Shown: piece by piece, positions 16,783 to 24,848 of the stretch | Position numbering within the stretch: position 1 is the first letter of the stretch | How the letters are laid out: the number at the start of each line of letters is the position of its first letter | NCBI RefSeq assembly: GCF_003076455.1 | Contig: NZ_CP020918.1 | Location: forward strand, 930,001-994,000 | Direction of reading: 5' to 3' | DNA: 64,000 nucleotides | Origin: Flavobacterium faecale | GTDB taxonomy: Bacteria; Bacteroidota; Bacteroidia; Flavobacteriales; Flavobacteriaceae | The notes under the pieces: generated by a model | The model's database searches: none | Told to the model about the DNA's origin: nothing | Seen by the model: only the letters and a program-made list of their open reading frames with translations | Position numbers and translations under genes: made by a program

Positions 16783-16838
16783 TATGTATCACAATACACC
16801 ACCCAATTATGAGTGCTTATGTATCACAAATATGATAC
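16783..16838. promoter_or_regulatory. Candidate operator upstream of the SIR2-like gene
   Basis: A 12-nt direct repeat TATGTATCACAA at 16783-16794 and 16818-16829. The second copy is part of a perfect inverted repeat GTATCA-N6-TGATAC (16821-16838). It lies just upstream of the chosen start and would suit a dimeric repressor, but no cognate regulator is nearby. Confidence 0.4.
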
Positions 16839-16926
16839 TTTATTCATTACGCTAATGTAAGATAAAACAATGAAAAATATTACATATAAAATGTGCAAAG
16901 AAAAGTTATGTAAAAAAAATATTCCT

Positions 16927-17045
16927 CGAATCCCCAAAATCCCTAGCCCAGATAGCAGTGGAGCTCTTTTTAAACTTGCCTTTTTTGGCAAGATTAAAAA
17001 AGCGGGAACGCCCCGAAGCGTCGGGGGCTGGAAATAGCTCCAAAA
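16927..17045 (+). ncRNA. Structured RNA candidate resembling the flavo-1 motif
   Basis: The segment begins near CCCTAGCCCAGATAGCAGTG and ends GGGGGCTGGAAATAGCTCC, wording typical of the flavo-1 RNA seen in Bacteroidota intergenic regions (from memory, not searched). Two perfect hairpins are visible: CTTGCC/GGCAAG (16975-16992) and CCCCGA-AGCG-TCGGGG (17011-17026). The long-range pairs AGCCC/GGGCT (16945-16949 with 17025-17029) and GGAGCT/AGCTCC (16960-16965 with 17036-17041) cross, so a pseudoknot is possible. Strand is assigned from the motif orientation. Confidence 0.5.
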
Positions 17046-17083
17046 AAAATAACTACTATCATCAAATTATAACCAAAAAAAAA

Positions 17084-17125
17084 GGAGCTTTTGGACCATG
17101 TATTCACATTGGTCGCAAAAGCTCC
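17084..17125 (-). terminator. Intrinsic terminator of the second reductase operon
   Basis: Perfect stem GGAGCTTTTG (17084-17093) / CAAAAGCTCC (17116-17125), with inner GACCA/TGGTC. On the minus strand it is followed by nine T. It lies 26 nt after the stop of the ABM gene. Confidence 0.85.
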
Positions 17126-17150
17126 ATTTTCAAATTAAATGGTGTATTAG

Positions 17151-17441
17151 TTATGCAAGCATAGTCATTTTGTTCACTGCAAATTCGGCAATAGCATCTT
17201 TGGCCGCCGTTTGGAACGCTACATAATGAGGCGTTGCAGCGTGTAAAGTAAGTGCCTCAGCATCTTTCCAGTTCTCGTACATTGTAAATGTATTGGCGTC
17301 GTCATTGTCTTGAAGGCAGTTGTAGTTGATACAACCCGCTTCTTGAACACTACTGGCAACTAGTTTTAGTAATTCGGTTTTAACCAATTCTCTATTTTCT
17401 TCTTTGGCTACAATTTTGGCCACAACAGTTATTTTGCTCAT
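17151..17441 (-). CDS. Single-domain ABM putative quinol monooxygenase
   Basis: Protein of 96 residues with the YgiN-like ABM pattern: SKITVVAKIVAKEENRELVK, then CINYNCLQDNDDANTFTMYE and LHAATPHYVAF. These small dimers act on quinols or polyketides, or in electrophile metabolism. It is the last gene of the second reductase operon, although a 121-nt gap separates it from the cupin gene, and is followed by a strong terminator. It is the counterpart of the double-ABM gene at 6900-7523. Confidence 0.85.
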   Translation of the reverse strand: MSKITVVAKIVAKEENRELVKTELLKLVASSVQEAGCINYNCLQDNDDANTFTMYENWKDAEALTLHAATPHYVAFQTAAKDAIAEFAVNKMTMLA

Positions 17442-17562
17442 GATTTTTCTTTTTTTATGGTAACAAAATTACAGCTTTCAGATGGCTTTACTGCCTAATT
17501 TAACGTTCTCTTCTCAGTTAATTTTGGAAAGAAAAGCCAACCAATGGGCTGCATTTTTATTG

Positions 17563-18045
17563 CTATTTGTTAGATTTTGCTTTGTTCAAGTAATCTGGAA
17601 CTTCTTTTGAAAGCCAATCTTCGCGCACGGGTACATGCACATCTAGATCCACGGTTTGCTCCAAAGCCCAAAATTCATGCGGTACATTTTCGGGGAAAAC
17701 AATTACTTCGCCTACACCAACTTCTACAAATTGTTCTTTGCCATCAATGATCGTTTTAATTTTGACCTTACCCGACATGATGTAGGTAATTTGCTCGTTT
17801 GGGTGTTTGTGCCACGCAATATGAGCACCTTTTTCGAGATTAAAAATGGTCATTTGACCTTTTTCACCATGAAACCATTTGCGTTTGATTCCTTCCCCGA
17901 TAGTTTCCGATTCCATTTCATCAAAATTGAAGTGCTGCACTTTTGAAGTTGCAACAGAATCTATGGTGTTTACTTGTGCCGCTGTGTTTTGAACGCTAAA
18001 TGCGCTGATCAAAACAGCAGTTGCGATCGCTATTTTTACTTTCAT
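17563..18045 (-). CDS. Exported cupin-domain protein
   Basis: Protein of 160 residues with a signal peptide (hydrophobic 5-20, TAAQ cleavage near 24). Cupin motif 1 appears as AHIAWHKHPNEQITYIMSG and motif 2 as VIVFPENVPHEFWALE, giving His/Glu metal ligands. It is 9 nt downstream of the MDR gene, so cotranscription is likely. The first operon has no cupin at this place; it has an exported degenerate MBL protein instead. The periplasmic substrate is unknown. Confidence 0.85.
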   Translation of the reverse strand: MKVKIAIATAVLISAFSVQNTAAQVNTIDSVATSKVQHFNFDEMESETIGEGIKRKWFHGEKGQMTIFNLEKGAHIAWHKHPNEQITYIMSGKVKIKTIIDGKEQFVEVGVGEVIVFPENVPHEFWALEQTVDLDVHVPVREDWLSKEVPDYLNKAKSNK

Positions 18046-18054
18046 TATTTTGTA

Positions 18055-19068
18055 TTAGTTGTTAAAACCTTCTAGAACAATTTTACCTTTTGCTTTTCCT
18101 GTTTCCAAGAAGGCATGCGCTTTACGTAAGTTTTCGGCGTTGATGCTTCCGAAATTCTCACCTAAGGTTGTTTTAATAGTTCCGTTGTCAATCAAAGTGG
18201 CTATTTCGTTCAAGATATTGTGTTGACTAATCATGTCTTCTGTTTGAAACATCGAACGCGTAAACATAAATTCCCAGTGCGTAGAAACCGATTTTGCTTT
18301 GAAAGGCATGATGTTGAACGATTTTGGATCATCAATAAAACCAAATTTTCCTTGTGGTTTGATCACTTTTACAATCTCTTCCGCATGTTGTTCGGTAGCA
18401 TTTAAGCTTACAATATAATCTGGAGCAGCAAGCTTGTATTTTTCGAATTCTTCGCTCAATTTATTTCGGTGGTTGATTACGGTGTCTGCACCCAATTCTT
18501 TCAGCCAATCTGTTGTTTCTTCGCGTGAAGCGGTTCCGACAATTTTTAGTTTTGTCAATTTCTTAGCTAATTGAACTAAAATTGATCCCACACCACCAGC
18601 AGCACCAATAACCAAAATTGATTTGTTAGCATCATCTTTGGCTACTTCTAATCTGTCAAACAACATTTCGTAAGCGGTAAGAGAGGTCAATGGCAAAGCA
18701 GCAGCTTCGGCATACGATAAACTTGTTGGTTTTTTACCCACAATGCGCTCGTCTACCACTTGATATTCGGCATAACTTCCTTGGCGTGTGATATCACCTG
18801 CGTACATTACTTCGTCTCCAACTTGGAACAAAGTCACGTTTTCACCCACTTCTTTCACGATTCCGGTAGCATCCCAACCAATGATTTTCCAGTTGTCGCC
18901 ATCAGCAGGCATATTGGCACGTACTTTATAATCAGCAGGATTTACGGAGATGGCCTTGATTTCGACAAGAATATCTCTTCCAGTTGCTTTAGGCGTTTCT
19001 ACGGTTACGTCCTGTAGTGATTTTACATTTTCTACAGGTAAATTTTCTTTATATCCAATTGCTTTCAT
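18055..19068 (-). CDS. Zinc-free MDR alcohol/quinone oxidoreductase
   Basis: Protein of 337 residues, zinc-type-like MDR without structural zinc cysteines. The NADP site IGAAGGVGSILVQLAKKL is near 153-170, and the N-terminal domain has VNPADYKVR as in quinone reductases. It lies between the cupin gene (9 nt) and the nitroreductase gene (18 nt). It is functionally analogous to 8233-9174, but longer and in reverse order relative to the nitroreductase, so the two operons are not simple copies. Confidence 0.87.
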   Translation of the reverse strand: MKAIGYKENLPVENVKSLQDVTVETPKATGRDILVEIKAISVNPADYKVRANMPADGDNWKIIGWDATGIVKEVGENVTLFQVGDEVMYAGDITRQGSYAEYQVVDERIVGKKPTSLSYAEAAALPLTSLTAYEMLFDRLEVAKDDANKSILVIGAAGGVGSILVQLAKKLTKLKIVGTASREETTDWLKELGADTVINHRNKLSEEFEKYKLAAPDYIVSLNATEQHAEEIVKVIKPQGKFGFIDDPKSFNIMPFKAKSVSTHWEFMFTRSMFQTEDMISQHNILNEIATLIDNGTIKTTLGENFGSINAENLRKAHAFLETGKAKGKIVLEGFNN

Positions 19069-19086
19069 TTTCGTATTTTTTATAAA

Positions 19087-19752
19087 TTATATTACAGTGA
19101 TAATTTCACTTTGTGGTAATCTAGATTTTGGTGTTTTTTCTGTTGAATTAAAATCAGATGCGGTTCTGTAGCCAATTGAAACAGCCACTAAAGAGGTGAA
19201 TCCTTTTGCTCTTAATCCGAATTCTTCATCTAAAGCTTTTATATCAATACCTTCCATTGGCGTTGCATCGATACCTAAAGTGGCAACTCCTAACAAAAAG
19301 TTACCAATGTTAAGGTATACTTGCTTCTCCATCCAATGCTGATAATCTTTTAATTCATATTTATGAATGTCAGCAAAAGCGTTCATTCCTCCTTGCATTC
19401 CTTTCTTTATGTCATCATTTGGCAATCTTCCGTCTTTATCTTGTACCTCTAAAAGGTGATTAAAATAGGCGTCATCTGCGCTTTCATTTGTTTTTGAACA
19501 AAACAATACAACTGCTGATGCATTCGTTATTTTTGGTTCATTAAAATGAAAAAAACCTTGGGTTCCTTTTGTCATACGTGCTTTTCCTTCAGTTGTTTCA
19601 GCAACTATAAAGTGCCAAGGTTGCAGGTTTACACTTGAAGGACTCATTCGTAATAAATTTTTAACCTGTGCCATATCTGTTTCAGATATTTTTTTGGTAG
19701 TATCAAATTCTTTCGTGGTGTATCTCCAGTTTAATGTTTCTTGTAAATTCAT
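19087..19752 (-). CDS. Nitroreductase family protein
   Basis: FMN-dependent oxidoreductase of 221 residues with NWRYTTKEFD, MSPSSVNLQPWHFIVAE and TPMEGIDIKALDEEFGLR. It is a close paralogue of 7552-8205. It is the first gene of the second operon, with promoter and operator sequences almost the same as those of the first operon. Confidence 0.9.
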   Translation of the reverse strand: MNLQETLNWRYTTKEFDTTKKISETDMAQVKNLLRMSPSSVNLQPWHFIVAETTEGKARMTKGTQGFFHFNEPKITNASAVVLFCSKTNESADDAYFNHLLEVQDKDGRLPNDDIKKGMQGGMNAFADIHKYELKDYQHWMEKQVYLNIGNFLLGVATLGIDATPMEGIDIKALDEEFGLRAKGFTSLVAVSIGYRTASDFNSTEKTPKSRLPQSEIITVI

Positions 19753-19771
19753 TTTATTATTATTTTTTTAT

Positions 19772-19788
19772 ACTATCATTTTTATAGT
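19772..19788. promoter_or_regulatory. HxlR-type operator, second locus site A
   Basis: ACTAT-N7-ATAGT within a 30-nt block (19769-19798) identical to 9191-9220. It lies just downstream of the -7 box of the nitroreductase operon. A half site AGTATAGTA at 19834-19842 also matches the first locus. Confidence 0.7.
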
Positions 19789-19790
19789 GG

Positions 19791-19821
19791 CAAAAGTAAG
19801 TATAGTAATTAAAACTCACAA
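19791..19821 (-). promoter_or_regulatory. Promoter of the second reductase operon
   Basis: The minus strand has TTG (19821-19819), a 20-nt spacer and TACTTTTG (19798-19791), with the same spacing and -7 box as the promoter at 9213-9243. Confidence 0.7.
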
Positions 19822-19896
19822 GAACGGTCATAAAGTATAGTAATGAATTTTTTATTTAAGTAGTTGTATGTTAATTAATTAACAGTTTAATTTTTT

Positions 19897-19913
19897 ACTA
19901 TAAAAAGTATAGT
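19897..19913. promoter_or_regulatory. HxlR-type operator, second locus site C, without a regulator gene
   Basis: ACTAT-N7-ATAGT, 125 nt from site A (123 nt at the first locus). Downstream, AAACTTTGCGCATTGTAA looks like a decayed version of the TATCTTTG promoter of the HxlR gene, but no HxlR frame follows. The rest of the 504-nt gap 19753-20256 holds one copy of a direct repeat (20055-20101). Confidence 0.6.
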
Positions 19914-20054
19914 GGTGTGATTATATATTGCATACAAACTTTGCGCATTGTAAAAATACTAAAATGATAATTAGTAGGCGTTTAGTTAATGTAATCAAAT
20001 AGCCTCCTTATACCTAGGCTTTACAAATTTGAGCCATTTGTCTAAGGTTTCCAC

Positions 20055-20101
20055 GAAATACGGTACTTATGACAATTCAGAATTTCAAACGAGATGATGT
20101 G
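20055..20101. repeat. Direct repeat, copy 1, flanking the toxin-antitoxin pair
   Basis: 47 nt with a single mismatch to 20885-20931; the last 38 nt (20064-20101) are identical. Each copy contains a short frame beginning MTIQNFKRDDV that soon stops, so it may be a duplicated gene fragment. Confidence 0.75.
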
Positions 20102-20256
20102 CAGGTAGGCGCGGGTTACATAAGTCAACTAATACAAGATTAACTATTTGATCAATTGAAATCTACCACTATTTTTAAAATTCTGTATCAGTAGTAAATT
20201 TTGTAAATTTGTGTAAACATATACTAGTCCAGCTACCACTTCTAAAATTTTGAACT

Positions 20257-20475
20257 ATGCAATCTATAAACTTTACTGCCTACACAGAGAATTTAGAGCA
20301 AATAGAAGCAATTAAAGCTTTTATGAAAGCCTTGAAAATTAAATTTGAAGTTTCAAAAGAACAACCATATAATCCTGATTTTGTTGAAAAAATAGAAAAA
20401 AGCAAGCAAGAGTTTATAGAAGGTAAATCTACTCGTGTCAAAAAAGAAGATTTACAAAGTTTTTTAGGCTTATAA
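20257..20475 (+). CDS. Antitoxin of a YoeB-type pair (DUF2683-like)
   Basis: Protein of 72 residues, two-part: N-terminal IEAIKAFMKALKIKFEV, then QPYNPDFVEKIEKSKQEF and an acidic tail. This layout matches small antitoxins paired with Txe/YoeB toxins, and it is paralogous to 25112-25318 (shared PYNPxFV). Its last base is the first base of the toxin start. The partner toxin is interrupted, so the antitoxin may be an orphan or may cross-neutralise the toxin at 24849. Confidence 0.75.
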   Translation: MQSINFTAYTENLEQIEAIKAFMKALKIKFEVSKEQPYNPDFVEKIEKSKQEFIEGKSTRVKKEDLQSFLGL

Positions 20476-20741
20476 TGAGTTACCACTTAGATTTCTCGAA
20501 TCAAGCTAAAAGCGATATTGAATTCCATAAAAAATCAGGAAACAAAGCGGTCTTAAAAAAACTACTTATTTTATTGAACGACCTAATAGAGCATCCTTTT
20601 GAAGGAACAGGAAAACCTGAAGCTTTGAAACACAACTTAACAGGATGCTGGTCACGTTGAAGTAACCAAGAATACAGACTTGTTTATGAAGTCCTCGAAA
20701 ATAACATATTGCTGTACTCTGCCAAAGGACATTATGGTTAA
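20475..20741 (+). pseudogene. YoeB/Txe-family toxin interrupted by TGA
   Basis: An 88-codon toxin frame with TGA at codon 62 (20658-20660). Before it: HPFEGTGKPEALKHNLTGCWSR; after it, in the same frame: SNQEYRLVYEVL and KGHYG. The intact paralogue at 24849-25121 has WSRRIDNEHR at this point, so an Arg codon CGA has probably become TGA. The lost part carries R68 and H86, matching the catalytic Arg and His of YoeB. The product would be inactive unless the stop is read through. Confidence 0.8.
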
Positions 20742-20884
20742 TTCTCAAAAAACACTTTTACTTCTAATTCTTTAAATATTTGTATCATTTTACGTCTTTT
20801 TTTATAATTCAGGTAGATACAATTGTGCCATAACAAGTACAAAAAATAGTTACTAAGATTAGGTTACATATTACATGTTCCCAA

Positions 20885-20931
20885 GAAATACGATACTTAT
20901 GACAATTCAGAATTTCAAACGAGATGATGTG
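20885..20931. repeat. Direct repeat, copy 2
   Basis: Second copy of the 47-nt repeat described at 20055, on the other side of the toxin-antitoxin pair, 830 nt away. The 306-nt gap 20742-21047 otherwise contains only the DUF4494 promoter region. Confidence 0.75.
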
Positions 20932-21015
20932 TTGGTTTGTGCAGGTTAAAAGTATATTTTTCGAAATTGTGAATATCTATTCGAATTAGATTCTAGTTAT
21001 TTAACCTATAAAATC

Positions 21016-21023
21016 TATCTTTG
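21016..21023 (+). promoter_or_regulatory. -7 box of the DUF4494 gene
   Basis: TATCTTTG, 24 nt upstream of the ATG. No clear TTG is found 19-21 nt upstream. Confidence 0.45.
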
Positions 21024-21047
21024 TTTTCCTTAAAAAAATAGAACAAG

Positions 21048-21599
21048 ATGAGTGCAATGTGGTTTGAATGCAAGATAAAATATAGAAAAACAGATGAAAA
21101 CGGTGGTCAAAAAGTCACATCAGAACCTTATTTGGTAGATGCACTTTCATACACCGAAGCAGAAAGAAGAATCAACGAAGAGATGGCTGCTTATGTAAGT
21201 GAAGAATTTAAAATCACCAACATCAAAGTGGCTAACTATGCCGAGATTCACCCGTTTGAAAACTCTGACCGTTGGTTTAAATCGAAAATCGCTATGATTG
21301 CTTTTGACGAAGAGTCTGGAAAAGAACGCAAAACCAATATGTATTTTCTAGTGCAAGCTAATGATGTGCGTGAGGCATATGATAACACCATGCACACGAT
21401 GCAAAACACAATGGGTGAATTTGCCATCACAGCTATCAATGAATCACCAATTATGGACGTTTTCCCGTATTTTAGCGGTGAAGAGGACTCATTGGAGCAA
21501 CTAGAAAAATTTAACACAACCAAAGCGTCAAAACCAGCTCCTGTTGAAGAAGAAGTAATTGACAATATGGAATTTGAAACTGAGATTTCTAGTAACTAG
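21048..21599 (+). CDS. DUF4494 protein
   Basis: Protein of 183 residues matching the Bacteroidota family DUF4494: MWFECKIKYRKTDENGGQK, EPYLVDALSYTEAERRI, then FFLVQA-like and ESPIMDVFPYF near the end, with a variable acidic C-terminus (155-183). No signal peptide. The function is not known. The gene is monocistronic, with its own -7 box and a strong terminator. Confidence 0.85.
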   Translation: MSAMWFECKIKYRKTDENGGQKVTSEPYLVDALSYTEAERRINEEMAAYVSEEFKITNIKVANYAEIHPFENSDRWFKSKIAMIAFDEESGKERKTNMYFLVQANDVREAYDNTMHTMQNTMGEFAITAINESPIMDVFPYFSGEEDSLEQLEKFNTTKASKPAPVEEEVIDNMEFETEISSN

Positions 21600-21628
21600 A
21601 AAATTCCAATCTTTGTAATACAACAAAA

Positions 21629-21657
21629 CCCGATAGCTCAATACTATCGGGTTTTTT
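21629..21657 (+). terminator. Intrinsic terminator after the DUF4494 gene
   Basis: Perfect 8-bp stem CCCGATAG (21629-21636) / CTATCGGG (21644-21651), followed by six T. Confidence 0.9.
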
Positions 21658-21811
21658 GATTAAACGAAAACCTGCAGCAGAAATTCACCTTAAACATTAT
21701 TAAAGAGCACAGGTAACTTGCCATAAAATTTAGTTTTAAATAAACAGAATAACCATACAAAATATCAAAAATGATTTGTACTATTGCATTTTAAAATCTA
21801 AATAATCTCTT

Positions 21812-22501
21812 ATGAAAAAAATTAAATTTGTAGCAGTACTAACGATCCTATTATCCTCATTTTTAATGACCTCATGTAGTACTGACGATACACCTAGCAA
21901 CGACGGAACCTCAACGGATGGTTTTTGGCCATTGGCAGTGAACAATCAGTGGAATTTTAATGACAATGGAACAAGTACATCAACCATAAAAATAACTGGT
22001 ACCACAAGTTTCTCTGGAACAACTTACTACCAACTACAGGAACCAAATCCTTATAATTTAGATTTTTGGGTAGTAAAAAAAGGAGCAACATACTACCTTA
22101 AAGTTGCAAAACTAACAATTACAGAAAATGGAACTACTATTACAATACCAAGCTACGAAGCACCCGTTTTAAAAGAAGATTTGGCAGTAAACACTAGTTC
22201 CTCTGGAACTGTGAATTTAAGCGTAACAGGAACAGCAGGTGGGCAAACAATCAACTTCCCTACTACAATTAAATATACCCTTACAACTCTAGAAAAAGGA
22301 GGTACGCTTACTATAAATGGAACAACTTATACAGATGTACTAAAATCTAGCCAAAAACAAGAGGAAACCATCAACGGACAAACTACGATTGCAGAAAGTA
22401 CTACTTGGTACGCAAATAATGTTGGACCAATAAAATCAATTACAAAATCGGACGGTATTACAACTGAAAGTGTCATAATAAACTACATCTTAAATAACTA
22501 A
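21812..22501 (+). CDS. Secreted lipoprotein, beta-rich, function unknown
   Basis: Protein of 229 residues with a lipoprotein signal (hydrophobic 7-20, lipobox MTSC at about 19-22), then DDTPSNDG, a flexible acidic tether. The rest is rich in Thr, Gly and Ser with alternating beta pattern (WNFNDNGTSTS, TIKITGTT), suggesting a beta-sandwich at the cell surface. No C-terminal T9SS sorting domain is seen. It is convergent with sufD, sharing a two-way terminator. No function is claimed. Confidence 0.8.
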   Translation: MKKIKFVAVLTILLSSFLMTSCSTDDTPSNDGTSTDGFWPLAVNNQWNFNDNGTSTSTIKITGTTSFSGTTYYQLQEPNPYNLDFWVVKKGATYYLKVAKLTITENGTTITIPSYEAPVLKEDLAVNTSSSGTVNLSVTGTAGGQTINFPTTIKYTLTTLEKGGTLTINGTTYTDVLKSSQKQEETINGQTTIAESTTWYANNVGPIKSITKSDGITTESVIINYILNN

Positions 22502-22652
22502 AACAAAATATTAGACATAATAAGATATACAAATAAAGCAGCTAGCGTGACGTAGATGGACTTTAAACGCATTTATTACTTACTGCACAATAACATGTTC
22601 TGTCTACAAGCACAGCAGCAGCTTTTCAATCTTGATACGTAGTATAAAGCAA

Positions 22653-22685
22653 AAACCCTTTCAAAGAATTTCTCTGAAAGGGTTT
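22653..22685. terminator. Bidirectional terminator between the lipoprotein gene and sufD
   Basis: Stem AAACCCTTTCA (22653-22663) / TGAAAGGGTTT (22675-22685), with a T-run on the plus side and A-run on the other. It ends both the lipoprotein transcript and the suf operon. Confidence 0.9.
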
Positions 22686-22706
22686 TTTTTTATAGAATCT
22701 ACTTAA

Positions 22707-24023
22707 CTACAAATCAAATCCAATTTTTACGCCCAATTTACTAGCGATGATATTGGTAATTCGTTGTTTCAATTCAGGTATTTTGATTCCTTCGATAACT
22801 GCATTCGAAAAAGCATACATCAACAAAGCTTTAGCTTCTTTTTGTGGAATACCACGTTGTTGCATATAAAACAAAGCGGTTTCATCCAATTGTCCAACGG
22901 TACAACCGTGAGAACATTTCACATCATCTGCAAAAATTTCCAATTGCGGTTTTGCGTTGATCGTCGCTTTTTCACTCAACAAAATGTTGTTACTTTTTTG
23001 AAAAGCATTTGTTTTCTGCGCCTCTCTCTCTACATATACTTTTCCGTTGAAAACTCCGGTAGAGCGATCAGAGAAAATACCTTTGTAGTCTTGAAAACTT
23101 TCGCAATTTGGCTGCGCATGATTCACAAGTGTATAATGATCAACATGTTGTTTGTCACCAATAATCGTGATTCCGTTTAAGGTACTTGTCAAATTTTCAC
23201 CAAAGTGATAAAAATTCAAGTTGTTACGAGTAATATTTCCACCAAACGAAAAAGTATGCACATATACATGACTCTCTTTTTGTTGTGAAACATACGTACT
23301 GTCTACCAAATTAGCTTCGGCAGCGTCATTCTGAATCTTATAGTAATCAACAATAGCACGCTTCTCTGCATAAATCTCAGTAACTGAATTGGTCAGTACA
23401 GGATTTTCGCTTAAACTCTGGTGACGTTCAATAATTTGCACATGAGCGTTTTCGCCCACAATTACAAGATTACGAGGTTGCACCATCAAAGCTGCTTCAC
23501 TACCCGTTGAGAAATACATGATTTCGATAGGTTTGTCTGCTACTTTATTTTTTGGGATATTGATGTAAGCACCTTCATTTGCAAACGCAGTATTCAAAGA
23601 GGCTAAACTCTCGTCTTTACTTGCTATTTGATTGAAGTAGGTGTCTATAATTGCTTTATATTTTGGTTTGTTTAACGCCGATGACATCAAACAAACATCG
23701 ATTCCTTCGTGGGTTGTAGAGGACAAGTTTGAGCTAAAAACACCATCAATAAATACCAATTTATAAGTATCCATTTCGTGCAAGAAGTATTTTTTTACTT
23801 CCTTGAATTCAACTGCTACGTCACTCTTTGGAAAAACCGTAAAGTCATTTTTTAAGATGGCATTTAGTGAGGTATATTTCCAAGCTTCCTCTTTTTTGGT
23901 TGGGAATCCTTTATTTTCAAAGTTCTTCATGGCCGAAGTTCTCACGTCATGCAATTGTGAATGCACATCAACACGTTCTTCAAACGCCATAAAAGACGAT
24001 ACTAATTTTTCTTTTAATTCCAT
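22707..24023 (-). CDS. sufD: Fe-S cluster assembly protein SufD
   Basis: Beta-helix scaffold protein of 438 residues, partner of SufB and SufC in the SufBCD complex. The signature region is near the C-terminus: FADDVKCSHGCTVGQLDETA, then YMQQRGIPQKEAKALL, with the His that helps cluster assembly. The N-terminal helical part contains GFPTKKEEAWKYTS, typical of SufD. It is the last gene of the suf operon (61 nt after sufC), followed by a terminator. SufS and SufE, which often follow in Flavobacteriaceae, are not here. Confidence 0.95.
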   Translation of the reverse strand: MELKEKLVSSFMAFEERVDVHSQLHDVRTSAMKNFENKGFPTKKEEAWKYTSLNAILKNDFTVFPKSDVAVEFKEVKKYFLHEMDTYKLVFIDGVFSSNLSSTTHEGIDVCLMSSALNKPKYKAIIDTYFNQIASKDESLASLNTAFANEGAYINIPKNKVADKPIEIMYFSTGSEAALMVQPRNLVIVGENAHVQIIERHQSLSENPVLTNSVTEIYAEKRAIVDYYKIQNDAAEANLVDSTYVSQQKESHVYVHTFSFGGNITRNNLNFYHFGENLTSTLNGITIIGDKQHVDHYTLVNHAQPNCESFQDYKGIFSDRSTGVFNGKVYVEREAQKTNAFQKSNNILLSEKATINAKPQLEIFADDVKCSHGCTVGQLDETALFYMQQRGIPQKEAKALLMYAFSNAVIEGIKIPELKQRITNIIASKLGVKIGFDL

Positions 24024-24084
24024 TTTGTTTAGTTTACAGATTACAGTTTCAGTTAACAGTCTCTAGACTTGATACTGCGACTGA

Positions 24085-24834
24085 TTACTGATTTTCTGCT
24101 TTAATCCAATCGTATCCTCTTTCTTCTAATTCTAAAGCTAGAGATGCATCTCCAGATTTTACAATTTTTCCGTTCAATAGAACATGAACGAAATCAGGAA
24201 CGATATATTCTAATAATCTTTGGTAGTGCGTAATAACTACTACAGCGTTTTTCTCGCTTTTTAGCTTGTTTACACCATTAGCAACGATACGCAATGCATC
24301 GATATCCAATCCTGAATCAGTTTCATCAAGGATAGCCAATTTTGGCTCTAACATTGCCATTTGAAAAATCTCATTACGTTTTTTCTCTCCACCAGAAAAT
24401 CCTTCGTTCAAAGAACGAGAAAGGAACTTACGGTCGATCTCCAATAATTCTGATTTCTCACGAATTAATTTCAACATATCGCTAGCAGCCATTTCTTCTT
24501 CTCCTTTTGCTTTACGAGTTTCGTTTATAGCGGCTCTCATAAAGTTGGTTACAGAAACTCCTGGAATCTCTACTGGATATTGAAAAGAAAGAAACACTCC
24601 TTTGTGTGCTCTTTCTTCTGGAGCTAATTCTTCCAAATCTTCTCCATCCAAAGAAACACTTCCTTCGGTAACTTCGTAGTTTTCATTTCCTGCAATAACC
24701 GCAGACAAAGTACTTTTTCCAGCACCGTTTGGTCCCATGATTGCGTGTACTTCTCCTGCTTTTACTTCAAGATTGATTCCTTTTAATATTTCTTTATCCC
24801 CAATTGAGGCGTGTAGATTCTTGATTGATAACAT
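24085..24834 (-). CDS. sufC: Fe-S cluster assembly ATPase SufC
   Basis: ABC-type ATPase of 249 residues: Walker A GPNGAGKST (34-42), signature FSGGE (146-150), Walker B LAILDE (166-171), then SGLDIDAL. It powers the SufBCD scaffold. In this operon it lies 14 nt downstream of a toxin gene, not next to sufB, so its translation may depend on readthrough of the toxin-antitoxin insert. Confidence 0.96.
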   Translation of the reverse strand: MLSIKNLHASIGDKEILKGINLEVKAGEVHAIMGPNGAGKSTLSAVIAGNENYEVTEGSVSLDGEDLEELAPEERAHKGVFLSFQYPVEIPGVSVTNFMRAAINETRKAKGEEEMAASDMLKLIREKSELLEIDRKFLSRSLNEGFSGGEKKRNEIFQMAMLEPKLAILDETDSGLDIDALRIVANGVNKLKSEKNAVVVITHYQRLLEYIVPDFVHVLLNGKIVKSGDASLALELEERGYDWIKAENQ

Positions 24835-24848
24835 GATGTTTATTTTGT

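Noticed and set aside
9780..17150. Classical integron with integrase
   Set aside because: No tyrosine recombinase gene is in the window, and the repeats do not all show clear R and L sites. Kept only as a hypothesis in a finding.
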